Assembly (NCBI RefSeq): GCF_016735615.1
Contig: NZ_JAERSF010000002.1
Coordinates: forward strand, 496,001 to 560,000
DNA: 64,000 nt
Source of the DNA: Flavobacterium tagetis
GTDB taxonomy: Bacteria > Bacteroidota > Bacteroidia > Flavobacteriales > Flavobacteriaceae
Reading direction: 5' to 3'
Positions 43,497-53,132 of the stretch are shown piece by piece. The notes beneath the pieces were generated by a model. The model worked only from the letters and a program-made list of their open reading frames with translations, was not told the DNA's origin and did not search any database. Each line of letters starts with the position of its first letter. Position 1 is the first letter of the stretch. Made by a program: the position numbers and the translations under genes.

Positions 43497-45365
43497 ATGC
43501 TAGAGCAAAATCAATATACCGAAGATAATATTCGTTCGCTTGATTGGAAAGAACATATCCGTATGCGTCCCGGGATGTATATCGGAAAACTTGGAGACGG
43601 ATCTGCGCCGGATGATGGTATTTACATTCTTCTAAAAGAGGTTTTAGACAACTGTATCGATGAGTTCGTAATGGGCTCAGGAAAAACTATTGAGGTAAGT
43701 ATCAAAGAAAAAACAGTTACCGTTCGTGATTACGGACGTGGTATTCCGTTGGGTAAAGTGGTCGATGTAGTTTCGAAGATGAACACGGGAGGAAAGTACG
43801 ATTCTAAAGCTTTCCAGAAATCAGTTGGTTTAAATGGTGTCGGAACAAAAGCGGTTAATGCGCTTTCTACTTTTTTTCGTGTAGAATCGGTTCGAGATGA
43901 TAAACAAAAAGGAGCAGAGTTTTCAGCTGGAAATTTAGTTTTAGAAGAAGAAATAATCGATACAACAAAACGTAAAGGGACAAAAGTAACTTTTACGCCA
44001 GACGAAACTATTTTCAAAAACTATAAATTCCGTTTAGAATATGTTGTCAAAATGGTTAAAAACTATTGTTACTTAAACAATGGTTTGACGATTATTTTCA
44101 ATGGAGAAAAATATTATTCAGAAAATGGACTTCGTGATTTATTAGAAGAAACCATCAACGAAGAAGATTTAGAATATCCAATTATTCATTTGAAAGACCA
44201 CGATATTGAGGTAGCGTTAACGCATAGTAAAACTCAATACAGTGAAGAATATCACTCTTTCGTAAACGGTCAGAATACAACACAAGGAGGAACGCACTTA
44301 GCGGCTTACCGTGAAGCAGTTGTAAAAACAATTCGAGAGTTTTACAATAAGAATTTTGAAGCATCAGATGTTCGAAAATCGATTGTAAGTGCAATTAGCA
44401 TTAAAGTAATGGAACCGGTTTTTGAGTCTCAGACCAAAACCAAATTAGGTTCTACCGATATGGGTTCTGACGATGGAACGCCTGCAGTTTCTGTTCGTAC
44501 TTTCGTTAATGATTTCATCAAAACGAAACTGGACAATTACCTGCATAAAAACCCGCCGACAGCTGAAGCTTTATTGCGTAAAATTCTTCAGGCAGAACGT
44601 GAAAGAAAAGAATTATCAGGAATTAGAAAATTGGCGACAGATCGTGCTAAAAAAGCCAATCTTCACAATAAAAAATTAAGAGATTGTAGAGCGCATCTTC
44701 CTGATACCAAAAACCCAAGAAACTTAGAAAGTACGCTTTTTATTACCGAGGGAGATTCGGCTTCAGGATCGATTACAAAGTCGCGTGACGTAAATACGCA
44801 AGCCGTTTTCAGTTTACGTGGTAAACCTTTGAATTCATACGGAATGTCTAAAAAGATTGTGTATGAAAACGAAGAATTTAACTTATTGCAGGCAGCATTG
44901 GATATTGAAGACGGGCTGGAAAAATTACGGTACAACAACATCGTAATCGCAACCGATGCCGATGTCGACGGAATGCACATTCGTTTGCTTTTAATTACTT
45001 TCTTTTTGCAGTTTTTTCCTGAATTAATTAAAGAAGGACATTTGTATATTTTACAAACACCGCTTTTCAGGGTTCGAAACAAAAAAGAGACGATTTATTG
45101 TTATTCAGAAGAAGAAAGAAAAGACGCGATTGAGAAACTAAAACCAAAACCAGAAATCACGCGATTCAAAGGTTTGGGAGAGATTTCGCCAGATGAGTTC
45201 AAGAACTTTATTGGAGACACGATTCGCCTTGATCCGGTTATGATGGATAAACATACTTCGATTGAGCAGTTGTTATCTTTCTATATGGGTAAAAACACTC
45301 CAGATAGACAGGAATTTATTATCAAGAATCTGAAGGTGGAGATTGATGAGCTTGAGGAGGCTTAA
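43497..45365 (+). CDS. parE: DNA topoisomerase IV subunit B
   Basis: A 622-residue type IIA topoisomerase ATPase subunit. GHKL motifs ([47 protein letters not shown]) and the TOPRIM motifs ([22 protein letters not shown]) are intact. It decatenates chromosomes with the parC product encoded 1.1 kb downstream. Unusually, a DUF1016-type nuclease gene separates the two subunits, with gaps of 19 and 22 bases, so all three may share one transcript. Confidence 0.96.
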   Translation: MLEQNQYTEDNIRSLDWKEHIRMRPGMYIGKLGDGSAPDDGIYILLKEVLDNCIDEFVMGSGKTIEVSIKEKTVTVRDYGRGIPLGKVVDVVSKMNTGGKYDSKAFQKSVGLNGVGTKAVNALSTFFRVESVRDDKQKGAEFSAGNLVLEEEIIDTTKRKGTKVTFTPDETIFKNYKFRLEYVVKMVKNYCYLNNGLTIIFNGEKYYSENGLRDLLEETINEEDLEYPIIHLKDHDIEVALTHSKTQYSEEYHSFVNGQNTTQGGTHLAAYREAVVKTIREFYNKNFEASDVRKSIVSAISIKVMEPVFESQTKTKLGSTDMGSDDGTPAVSVRTFVNDFIKTKLDNYLHKNPPTAEALLRKILQAERERKELSGIRKLATDRAKKANLHNKKLRDCRAHLPDTKNPRNLESTLFITEGDSASGSITKSRDVNTQAVFSLRGKPLNSYGMSKKIVYENEEFNLLQAALDIEDGLEKLRYNNIVIATDADVDGMHIRLLLITFFLQFFPELIKEGHLYILQTPLFRVRNKKETIYCYSEEERKDAIEKLKPKPEITRFKGLGEISPDEFKNFIGDTIRLDPVMMDKHTSIEQLLSFYMGKNTPDRQEFIIKNLKVEIDELEEA

Positions 45366-45384
45366 TAGTTAAATAAAAGTTATA

Positions 45385-46479
45385 GTGCCAAACGGTCTTC
45401 AAAATAAAGTCATTTTTCAGCAAGTTGCCGAGTTATTGCAAAATGCAAGGCAACAGGTTTTGCGTACCGTAAATTCAACCATGACAATTACCTATTTTGA
45501 AATAGGGAGAATAATTGTTGAAGAAGAACAAAATGGAAAAGATAGGGCAGAATATGGAAAACAGCTTTTAAAAAGTCTTTCTCAACAGTTGACAAAGGAA
45601 TTTGGAAAAGGTTTTTCAATTAGAAATTTAGAACAAATAAGGCAGTTTTATTTGATTTTTTCAAAATCCGAGTCACTGTCTCGGATTTTTGAAATTCAAA
45701 AAACGCAGTCAGTGACTGCGGAATTCAAATCTCTAAAAGCGCAGTCATTGACTGCGAAATTTGATAGTCAAACATTGGCTTCTTTTTTTAAGTTGACATT
45801 TACTCACTATGTTTTTTTAATGCGAATTGAAGATGAAAAAGAAAGGCGCTTTTATAAAATAGAATCTGAAAAGAACAATTGGAGTGTTAGAGAATTAAAA
45901 CGCCAATATGATTCTGCACTTTATACTAGATTAGCTTTAAGCAGAGATAAAGAAGGAATATTAAAACTCTCAGAAAAAGGACAAATTATTGAAAAGCCAA
46001 AAGATATAATTAAAGATCCTTATATACTTGAATTTTTAGGATTACCCGAATTGAATCAATATTCGGAATCGCAATTAGAAGAAGAAATTATTAATAAGCT
46101 AGAGCATTTCTTACTAGAGTTAGGTCATGGTTTTACTTTTGTTGGCAGACAACAAAGAATCACTTTTGATGATAAACATTTTAGAATTGATTTAGTTTTT
46201 TACAACAGGATATTAAAATCTTTTGTTCTTATTGATTTAAAAATTGGAGAATTAAAGCATCAGGATTTAGGCCAGATGCAAATGTATGTCAACTTTTATG
46301 ACAGAGAAATGCGCTTGGAAGATGAAAACAAAACGATCGGAATTGTGCTCTGTCAAAATAAAAGTGAAGCTGTAGTTAAATATACATTGCCAGAAAATAA
46401 TGAACAGATTTTTGCCAGTAAATATAAGACCGTTTTACCAAGCGTTGAAGTTTTAAAACAACTGCTTGAAAATAAATAA
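45385..46479 (+). CDS. DUF1016/YhcG-type PD-(D/E)XK nuclease-domain protein
   Basis: A 364-residue protein. The N-terminal YhcG-like domain (residues 8-95, VAELLQNARQQVLRTVNSTM, YFEIGRIIVEEEQ) and C-terminal PD-(D/E)XK nuclease-type domain (residues 240-340, HFRIDLVFYNRIL, VLIDLKIGELKH) match DUF1016. The initiation codon is GTG at 45385. Between the domains, residues about 93-127 consist of three short near-repeats (QSVTAEF, QSLTAKF) encoded by DNA with palindromic cores every 36 bases. Family members often travel with restriction-modification and other mobile loci. Here it lies between parE and parC, an unexpected place. Confidence 0.88.
   Translation: MPNGLQNKVIFQQVAELLQNARQQVLRTVNSTMTITYFEIGRIIVEEEQNGKDRAEYGKQLLKSLSQQLTKEFGKGFSIRNLEQIRQFYLIFSKSESLSRIFEIQKTQSVTAEFKSLKAQSLTAKFDSQTLASFFKLTFTHYVFLMRIEDEKERRFYKIESEKNNWSVRELKRQYDSALYTRLALSRDKEGILKLSEKGQIIEKPKDIIKDPYILEFLGLPELNQYSESQLEEEIINKLEHFLLELGHGFTFVGRQQRITFDDKHFRIDLVFYNRILKSFVLIDLKIGELKHQDLGQMQMYVNFYDREMRLEDENKTIGIVLCQNKSEAVVKYTLPENNEQIFASKYKTVLPSVEVLKQLLENK
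45663..45756. repeat. Three 36-bp-spaced palindromes inside the DUF1016 gene
   Basis: Hairpins are centred at 45676, 45712 and 45748, exactly 36 bases apart. The first has arms AAAATCCGAG / CTCGGATTTT; the second is CGCAGTCAGTGACTGCG and the third CGCAGTCATTGACTGCG. They preserve the reading frame. Confidence 0.85.
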
Positions 46480-46501
46480 AATTATAATTAGATATAATTA
46501 A

Positions 46502-49216
46502 ATGAAAGACGAAGAAGACGATAACATAATTCCAAACGGCGACGAGAATAATCAAGATGAAAATCTGGATAACATTCAAGATGGCGATGATGATGTGGTT
46601 GATGGTGAAGGGAAACATTTTGAAGGAGCACATTTTTACGAAAATCAGGAAGAAGAAGGAGAAGATGTTATTACGAAGGTAACGGGAATGTATAAAGATT
46701 GGTTCTTGGATTACGCTTCGTATGTAATTCTAGAACGTGCAGTTCCTGCTATCGAGGACGGATTCAAACCTGTTCAGCGTCGTATTATGCACTCTTTAAA
46801 AGAGCTGGATGATGGTCGTTATAATAAAGTTGCCAATGTTGTTGGTCACACGATGCAGTATCATCCACACGGAGATGCGAGTATTGGTGATGCTATGGTG
46901 CAGATTGGTCAAAAAGATTTATTGATTGATTGCCAAGGAAACTGGGGAAATATACTAACTGGCGATGGTGCGGCAGCGCCCCGTTATATTGAGGCACGTT
47001 TATCTAAATTTGCTTTGGAGGTTTTGTATTCTCCAAAAATTACCGATTGGGGAGTTTCCTATGATGGTCGTCGTGCAGAACCAAACAATCTTCCAGTAAA
47101 ATTTCCATTGCTTTTAGCGCAGGGAGCAGAAGGTATTGCAGTTGGACTTTCCACAAAAGTGCTTCCTCATAACTTTAATGAATTAATTGATGCTTCGATT
47201 AAAATCTTAAAAGGAAAGCCATTTACGCTTTATCCTGATTTTATGACGCAAGGTATTGCCGACGTTTCGAATTACAATGACGGAATGCGTGGCGGACGTG
47301 TACGTGTGCGTGCTAAAATTTCGCAGTTAGACAAAAATACATTGGTGATTACGCAGATTCCGTTTTCGACCAATACCTCGAGTTTAATTGACAGTATTTT
47401 GAAAGCCAATGAAAAAGGTAAAATCAAAATCAAGAAAATTGAAGACAATACTGCTGCCGACGTTGAAATTTTAATTCATCTTTTCCCTGGGGTTTCACCA
47501 GATAAAACTATCGATGCTTTGTTTGCTTTTACAGCCTGTGAAACATCTGTAGCGCCTTTAGGATGTGTTATTGAAGATAATAAGCCATTATTTATCGGTG
47601 TTTCTCAAATGTTGAAAATTTCAACTGAAAGAACGGTTGATTTACTTCGTCAGGAATTAGAAATTCAATTAGAAGAATTAAAAAATAAGTGGCATTTTTC
47701 TACTTTGGAAAAAATCTTCATTCGTGAAGAAATGTATATTGACTTCAAATTGTATGGTGATAGAGAATCCCTTTACAAATATTTATATGAACGTTTTGAG
47801 CCTTTCAAGAAATCATTCGTTAGAGAAATTAATGACGACGATTTACAAAGACTGACTCAAATCCCGATGATTCGTATCACACGTTTCGACTCTGATAAAG
47901 CCGATGATTTAATCGCGAAGTTAGAAGACGAGATGAAAGAGGTCGAATATAATTTAGAGCACCTTACGGATTTTGCCATTGCGTATTTTACCAAATTAAA
48001 AGAGAAATACGGAAAAGGACGCGAACGTCAGACAGAACTTCGTGTATTTGATAATGTTGAGGCTACAAAAGTAGTTTTACGTAACACAAAACTATATGTA
48101 AACCGCGAAGAAGGTTTCGTAGGAACGAGTTTAAAGAAAGATGAATACGTAGGTGATTGTTCTGATATTGATGATGTTATTGTGTTTTTAAGAGATGGAA
48201 CATTAATGATTACAAAAGTAGATGCCAAGACTTTCATCGGAAAAGATATTATACACGCTGCCGTTTTTGATAAAAACGATAAACGTACTATTTATAACAT
48301 GATGTACCGCGATGGTAAATCAGGTCCATCTTATATTAAACGTTTTAATGTTACTGGTGTAACGCGTGATAAAGCTTACGATCTAACGAATGGTACAAAC
48401 GGTTCTCAGGTGGTTTATTTTTCACACAATCCAAATGGAGAAGCTGAGGTTGTGACTATTTTATTGCGTCAGGTTGGAACGATCAAGAAACTGAAATTTG
48501 ATATTGACTTTGCTAATTTAGCGATTAAAGGACGTGGTTCTAAAGGAAACTTAGTAACCAAATATCCAATTAAGAAAATCGAATTGAAAGAAAAAGGAAT
48601 TTCTACTTTACTGCCAAGAAAAGTATGGTTTGATGATACTGTAAAACGCTTAAATGTTGATGCAAGAGGAGAATTGCTAGGTGAATTTAAGCCAACAGAC
48701 AAAATTTTGATAATTAACCAAACAGGAAAATTGAAAGTTATCATTCCAGAATTATCAACTCATTTTGATGAAGATATGATTGTTCTGGAAAAATGGAAAC
48801 CTAAAAAACCAATTTCAGCGATTTATTATGATGGAGAAAAAGAGCGTTATTTCTTAAAGCGTTTCTTAGTTGAAAATGAAGGAAAAGAAGAAAGTTTCAT
48901 TACAGACCATCCAAATTCGCAGTTAGAGATTGTATCTACCGATTATCGCCCTGTAGCACAATTGGTTTTTGCAAAAGTAAAAGGAGTTCAAAAAGATGAT
49001 CTGCATATAGATGTAGAAGACTTTATAGCCGTAAAAGGTTTTAAAGCTTTAGGAAACCAATTAACTACAGATAAGTTAAGGCAAGTGAATTTATTAGACC
49101 CACTTCCTTATGAAGAACCAGTCGAAGAAGTTCCTGAAAAACCTGAAATTCCAGAAGACGATTCTGTAGAGACAGAATTAGACGACGATGGCCAGATTGG
49201 CCTAGTTTTAGAATAA
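46502..49216 (+). CDS. parC: DNA topoisomerase IV subunit A
   Basis: A 904-residue breakage-reunion subunit. The catalytic Tyr162 is in GAAAPRYIEARLS. Winged-helix and tower regions follow, and a C-terminal beta-pinwheel starts near residue 540 (KVVLRNTKLYVNREEGFVGT). The first about 55 residues are an extremely acidic, Asn/Asp/Glu-rich extension (DEEDDNIIPNGDENNQDEN) not needed for the fold, and the C-terminal tail is also acidic. It partners with parE. Its downstream terminator is strong. Confidence 0.95.
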   Translation: MKDEEDDNIIPNGDENNQDENLDNIQDGDDDVVDGEGKHFEGAHFYENQEEEGEDVITKVTGMYKDWFLDYASYVILERAVPAIEDGFKPVQRRIMHSLKELDDGRYNKVANVVGHTMQYHPHGDASIGDAMVQIGQKDLLIDCQGNWGNILTGDGAAAPRYIEARLSKFALEVLYSPKITDWGVSYDGRRAEPNNLPVKFPLLLAQGAEGIAVGLSTKVLPHNFNELIDASIKILKGKPFTLYPDFMTQGIADVSNYNDGMRGGRVRVRAKISQLDKNTLVITQIPFSTNTSSLIDSILKANEKGKIKIKKIEDNTAADVEILIHLFPGVSPDKTIDALFAFTACETSVAPLGCVIEDNKPLFIGVSQMLKISTERTVDLLRQELEIQLEELKNKWHFSTLEKIFIREEMYIDFKLYGDRESLYKYLYERFEPFKKSFVREINDDDLQRLTQIPMIRITRFDSDKADDLIAKLEDEMKEVEYNLEHLTDFAIAYFTKLKEKYGKGRERQTELRVFDNVEATKVVLRNTKLYVNREEGFVGTSLKKDEYVGDCSDIDDVIVFLRDGTLMITKVDAKTFIGKDIIHAAVFDKNDKRTIYNMMYRDGKSGPSYIKRFNVTGVTRDKAYDLTNGTNGSQVVYFSHNPNGEAEVVTILLRQVGTIKKLKFDIDFANLAIKGRGSKGNLVTKYPIKKIELKEKGISTLLPRKVWFDDTVKRLNVDARGELLGEFKPTDKILIINQTGKLKVIIPELSTHFDEDMIVLEKWKPKKPISAIYYDGEKERYFLKRFLVENEGKEESFITDHPNSQLEIVSTDYRPVAQLVFAKVKGVQKDDLHIDVEDFIAVKGFKALGNQLTTDKLRQVNLLDPLPYEEPVEEVPEKPEIPEDDSVETELDDDGQIGLVLE

Positions 49217-49220
49217 AAAT

Positions 49221-49256
49221 AAAAAACGCTAAGATTTATTTCTTAGCGTTTTTTTT
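49221..49256. terminator. Bidirectional intrinsic terminator
   Basis: AAAAAACGCTAAGA and TCTTAGCGTTTTTT form a 14-bp stem with a short loop between the convergent parC and T6SS ATPase genes. Confidence 0.9.
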
Positions 49257-49273
49257 ATTTGATAGAGTTAAAT

Positions 49274-51736
49274 TTAATTCTCAACTGAAATAGGTTCTGT
49301 TATAACCCATTTTACTTCGTTATTTTCAATAATTACCGAAATAGTATCGTTGTCTTTAACTTGTCCAGAAATTATTTTTTTCGCTAAAGGTCTTCTTAAA
49401 TGCGTTCGAATAATGTTTTTGATAGGTCTTGCACCATATTTGGCATTATAGCCGTTTTCGGCTAGATATAGTTTAGTTTCTAAAGGAATTTCTACTGTGA
49501 TTTTACTGTTCTTCAATAAATCAATGAATTCCTTTTTAAGGTGGATTTCAAATATTTTTAAGGCATTTTCTTTAGTGATTGGAGCAAAGGGTACAATTTC
49601 TGTTAATCGCCCTAAAAATTCAGGTCTGAAATAATTAGCCATGATTTCCATTAACGAACTCGATGCTGGAATTTCACCATTGTTAAATGTATTTACGATA
49701 TGATCTGCACCAATATTCGAAGTAAAGAGAATTATTGCATTAGAAAAATCTCCTTCTTTCCCTAAACGATCATGCAGTTTTCCTTCGTCCATAATCTGTA
49801 GAAATACATCAAAGACTGAAGGATGTGCTTTTTCAATTTCATCAAACAAAACAATAGAATACGGTTTTTGTCTAATCTTGTTTACTAGTAATCCACCTTC
49901 TTCGTAACCAACATAGCCTGGAGGCGCACCGTATAACAATGCAGCTGAATGTTCTTCTTTAAATTCAGACATATCAAAACGGATAATTGCGTTTTCATCC
50001 TGAAAAAGAAATTCAGCTAATGATTTGGCTAATTCGGTTTTTCCAGTCCCTGTTGGTCCTAGAAAAAAGAATGATGCTATTGGTTGTCCTGCTTTGCTTA
50101 AACCCGATCGTGATTCTAAAATAGAGCCAGCAACAGTTTCAATACAATGATCTTGACCAATTACTCTTCGTCCTAAAACTTCCTCAATGCTATTAAGTTT
50201 CTGTTTCTCTTCTTCTTTAAGTTTTCCAGCAGGAATGCCTGTTTTTTTAGCAATTATCAAAGACAGATCAAAAGCTTCAATATGAGAGCGTTTGTCAAGC
50301 GCTTTTTCTTCAAGTGTATTAATGAGGTTTTCAATATAATTAAGGATCGATTCTGATGATTCAAAATTTCTTTTTTCATTTTGCTCATCAGGATCCATTA
50401 AAAATGCTGTTTTGTTCATTAAATCAATCAGGAACCAATTGTATTCTTTTATCAATTGATTTTCAGATAAATTGTCTTTGTTTTCTTTTAGAAGATTTAA
50501 TCTATTGGCAATAGATTTTTTTTCGTTAAGAAAAGTTTCTCCTGAAGTTTTTAAAACCGACATTGTATGGTCAATCAAATTAATGGCTGACTCAGGAAGG
50601 CTTTTTTCCTTTAAATATCTTTTTGATAATCGAATAGATTCTGAAATAGTTTTATCATCTATTTGTATTTTATGATGTTCTTGATAAGTTTTGATAGACT
50701 CGCGAATCATTCGAAACAAGGTTTCGTCATCAGCTTCTTCCAGTTTAACGATGTCAAACATTCCCGAAAGGCCTTGCTCTTTTTCGATTCTTTTTGAAAA
50801 TTCGTCTATTGTTGAGGTGGCAATAATATTCAACCCTTTTGCTAGCTCACCTTTAAGAACATTTGAAACGCCCGAATCTCCTCCGTTTTTATCGAGTAAA
50901 ATATGAATTTCTTCAATAATTAAAATAGCTTTCGGATATTGTTTAAGCTCCTGAATACAGTTTTTTAAGCGATCTTCTATTTCTCCTTTGTATGAAGCTC
51001 CAGCAATAAGTGATGACAGATCAAGTTCAAAAAGTTGCACTTTGTTTAAAACATCTGGAACTTGATTGGCTATTACATCTTGAATAAGCGTATCAATTAA
51101 AATTGATTTTCCAATACCGCGATCGCCAATAAGTAGAACATTAGGTTTAGAAAATCGGCAAAGTATTTCTTTTATGGCATTCAATTCGGCTTCACGCCCA
51201 ATTGCAGATACTCTTTTTTTATTTTTTTCAAGGTTTTTATGAACGCAATATTTACTTAAAAAACCTTTTTTTACTTCTTGTTTTATACCGTTTTCCGTTT
51301 GTGGAATAATAATCTGATCTTCTAGCAATTCATTTCTAGATATAGGGTAGGATTTCATTTGATCGAAGTTGAAACCTACGCCAGGAGAACTTAGAGCAAT
51401 AATAATAGCATAGAGGCTAATTTCATCTTCATTCAAAGCAATTCGTACTGATTCTGCTTCTTTTATAATATCGTCGATCAAATCGCTTGGCTCAGCATCA
51501 AGAACATGAGTGGTTTTTGGTTCTTCTTCGATTCGAACTTCTGCCCATTCATCAAGATAGTAAACATCTTTACCCATAGTTTCAAGCCTTTTCAAAAGTG
51601 ATAAATCTCTGTTTAAAATAGCTTTTAATAAATGGGATGCTGAATAGTATTTATTTGAATTGGTTTTAGCAATTTTTTTAGCAATTTCTAATGCACTTAA
51701 TAATTCTGCACTGAAAACGTTTTTTTCTTCTTCCAT
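49274..51736 (-). CDS. tssH: T6SS AAA+ ATPase ClpV/TssH
   Basis: An 820-residue ClpB-like double AAA+ ATPase. Features are an N-terminal Clp_N-type region (FSAELLSALEIAKKIAKTNS), first Walker A IGDRGIGKS with Walker B ILIIEEIH, and second Walker A GPTGTGKTEL with IVLFDEIEKAHP. In T6SS this enzyme disassembles contracted sheaths. General ClpB chaperones carry a longer middle domain; here the linker is shorter and the gene sits beside T6SS genes, which supports ClpV. It lies 8 bases after the PKD-domain gene and opposite the rightward T6SS operon. Confidence 0.88.
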   Translation of the reverse strand: MEEEKNVFSAELLSALEIAKKIAKTNSNKYYSASHLLKAILNRDLSLLKRLETMGKDVYYLDEWAEVRIEEEPKTTHVLDAEPSDLIDDIIKEAESVRIALNEDEISLYAIIIALSSPGVGFNFDQMKSYPISRNELLEDQIIIPQTENGIKQEVKKGFLSKYCVHKNLEKNKKRVSAIGREAELNAIKEILCRFSKPNVLLIGDRGIGKSILIDTLIQDVIANQVPDVLNKVQLFELDLSSLIAGASYKGEIEDRLKNCIQELKQYPKAILIIEEIHILLDKNGGDSGVSNVLKGELAKGLNIIATSTIDEFSKRIEKEQGLSGMFDIVKLEEADDETLFRMIRESIKTYQEHHKIQIDDKTISESIRLSKRYLKEKSLPESAINLIDHTMSVLKTSGETFLNEKKSIANRLNLLKENKDNLSENQLIKEYNWFLIDLMNKTAFLMDPDEQNEKRNFESSESILNYIENLINTLEEKALDKRSHIEAFDLSLIIAKKTGIPAGKLKEEEKQKLNSIEEVLGRRVIGQDHCIETVAGSILESRSGLSKAGQPIASFFFLGPTGTGKTELAKSLAEFLFQDENAIIRFDMSEFKEEHSAALLYGAPPGYVGYEEGGLLVNKIRQKPYSIVLFDEIEKAHPSVFDVFLQIMDEGKLHDRLGKEGDFSNAIILFTSNIGADHIVNTFNNGEIPASSSLMEIMANYFRPEFLGRLTEIVPFAPITKENALKIFEIHLKKEFIDLLKNSKITVEIPLETKLYLAENGYNAKYGARPIKNIIRTHLRRPLAKKIISGQVKDNDTISVIIENNEVKWVITEPISVEN

Positions 51737-51744
51737 ATCAAAAA

Positions 51745-52797
51745 TTAATCTTTAGACCATATCAGGTATTTTTTTACTTTATAGCTGATATTTAATCCTT
51801 TAATGCAGTTAGTTTGTTTGTCTTTATTTAAACGTATAGATTCAATCTTTATCTTTTTTCCTTTTACAGAAGCACATAATTGAGAAAAAGTCAATAGATC
51901 ATTATCATTTTTTACAACAGGAACATCTAAGTCATCGCATAGAAATTCTGCAAAATCATCTTTTGTTTTGCTGCCTTCTGCTACTTTTTTGAATAAAATT
52001 TCAAACTGATCCTCAGACATTTTAGGCGCTTTTTTAATTACAGCAGTACTATCTTTTACCGTTTTGGTTTTCGGTGCAACTGGAACATATTGTAACATTT
52101 CTTCAAGTGGATCTTTTTTTACAGAACCTCGTGGCAGTGCGAAGGCTTCGGCTTTTTTCTCGAATTCATACGAGCTGACGTCCAGAGGATTAGTCTTTTT
52201 GATAACTCTCGGATGCACATAAATAATCTTCTTTGCCACACGACTGAAATCACCGTTTATAACTAAAGTGATTGTTTTTTCGCCTGGAGTAATAAAGCTG
52301 TAAACTGGAGCAGAAGAGGTTTCATCTATGCCTTTATTTTCACCAAAAGCCCATTCCCAAGTTCGGGCATCATCTGAGATTGATTTAAAATAAGCTGGCT
52401 GTCCAACTGTAATAGTTTTTGGTGCAATAATTTTTGGCGTGCCTATTTTATCGGCAGCAAATTTATCCTTTATAGTGATTTCTTTTGTATGGGTACAATT
52501 GCCATTTATTGTCAAAGTTACATAGTATTTTCCCGGATTTTTATAGATGTGAAAAGTATGTTTTCTGACATCTTTTTCTGACCCGTCTCCAAAGTCCCAA
52601 ATCCATGATTTTGCATTACGAGTTTTGTCATAAAATTCTATCGATTCCTCTGATTGTGAATGATCTGCAAAAATGTAAAACTTGGCATCTTCACAATCGA
52701 CATGGTTAAAAAATTGGATGATAAATGCAATGATTCCAGCTAATAAGAGAAGTGCAAAAAAAAATACAACTCTAACATCAATATTTTTTTGATTCAT
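51745..52797 (-). CDS. PKD-domain membrane protein, probable T6SS-iii component (TssP-like)
   Basis: A 350-residue protein with one N-terminal membrane helix (residues 9-30). Two PKD-like beta-sandwiches follow: residues 38-110 with WIWDFGDGS and 120-195 with WEWAFGENKG. A basic linker and a C-terminal domain (about 240-350) complete it. Bacteroidota T6SS-iii lacks the classical TssJLM complex and uses other membrane proteins (TssN, O, P, Q, R). Two-PKD topology and position make TssP the best guess, but I cannot confirm the name. It is co-transcribed with tssH (8-base gap). A TACATTTG -7-like box is at 52849-52842. Confidence 0.75.
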   Translation of the reverse strand: MNQKNIDVRVVFFFALLLLAGIIAFIIQFFNHVDCEDAKFYIFADHSQSEESIEFYDKTRNAKSWIWDFGDGSEKDVRKHTFHIYKNPGKYYVTLTINGNCTHTKEITIKDKFAADKIGTPKIIAPKTITVGQPAYFKSISDDARTWEWAFGENKGIDETSSAPVYSFITPGEKTITLVINGDFSRVAKKIIYVHPRVIKKTNPLDVSSYEFEKKAEAFALPRGSVKKDPLEEMLQYVPVAPKTKTVKDSTAVIKKAPKMSEDQFEILFKKVAEGSKTKDDFAEFLCDDLDVPVVKNDNDLLTFSQLCASVKGKKIKIESIRLNKDKQTNCIKGLNISYKVKKYLIWSKD

Positions 52798-53132
52798 TTT
52801 GGTATTTTACTATGTAAGATAATTTTAACAAAAATTGGAAGCAAATGTAGTTTTATTTATTTTAAAAAACTTATATTTTATACTATAAATTTTACAAATT
52901 TTATTTGTATTCTTACAAAATATTTTGCTAGGTTTGTAACCACCACGTCCAAAAATGTAAATAAATTCATTATAAACGAGTTACGTTCAAAAAGAAGAAT
53001 TTTCTCAGGTTTGAAAAATAAAAATAAGCTAAAAAGTTTATTTTTTATGTTGCTTAAAATTTATTAATAATCCATTTTGGTTGCGAAATAATGTTTAATT
53101 ATCTAAAAAAAGAGTACTAAATAATATTTTTT
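52798..53132. other. Divergent T6SS promoter region
   Basis: A 335-base AT-rich gap between the two T6SS arms. It has a complete rightward promoter (listed separately) and a leftward -7-like box at 52842-52849. No ORF longer than noise fits the coding style. It is a likely control point for both arms. Confidence 0.6.
52905..52936 (+). promoter_or_regulatory. Bacteroidota-type promoter of the rightward T6SS operon
   Basis: TTG at 52905-52907 is followed after exactly 21 bases by TAGGTTTG at 52929-52936. The leader to the first gene at 53133 would be about 190 bases, leaving room for regulation. Confidence 0.65.
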
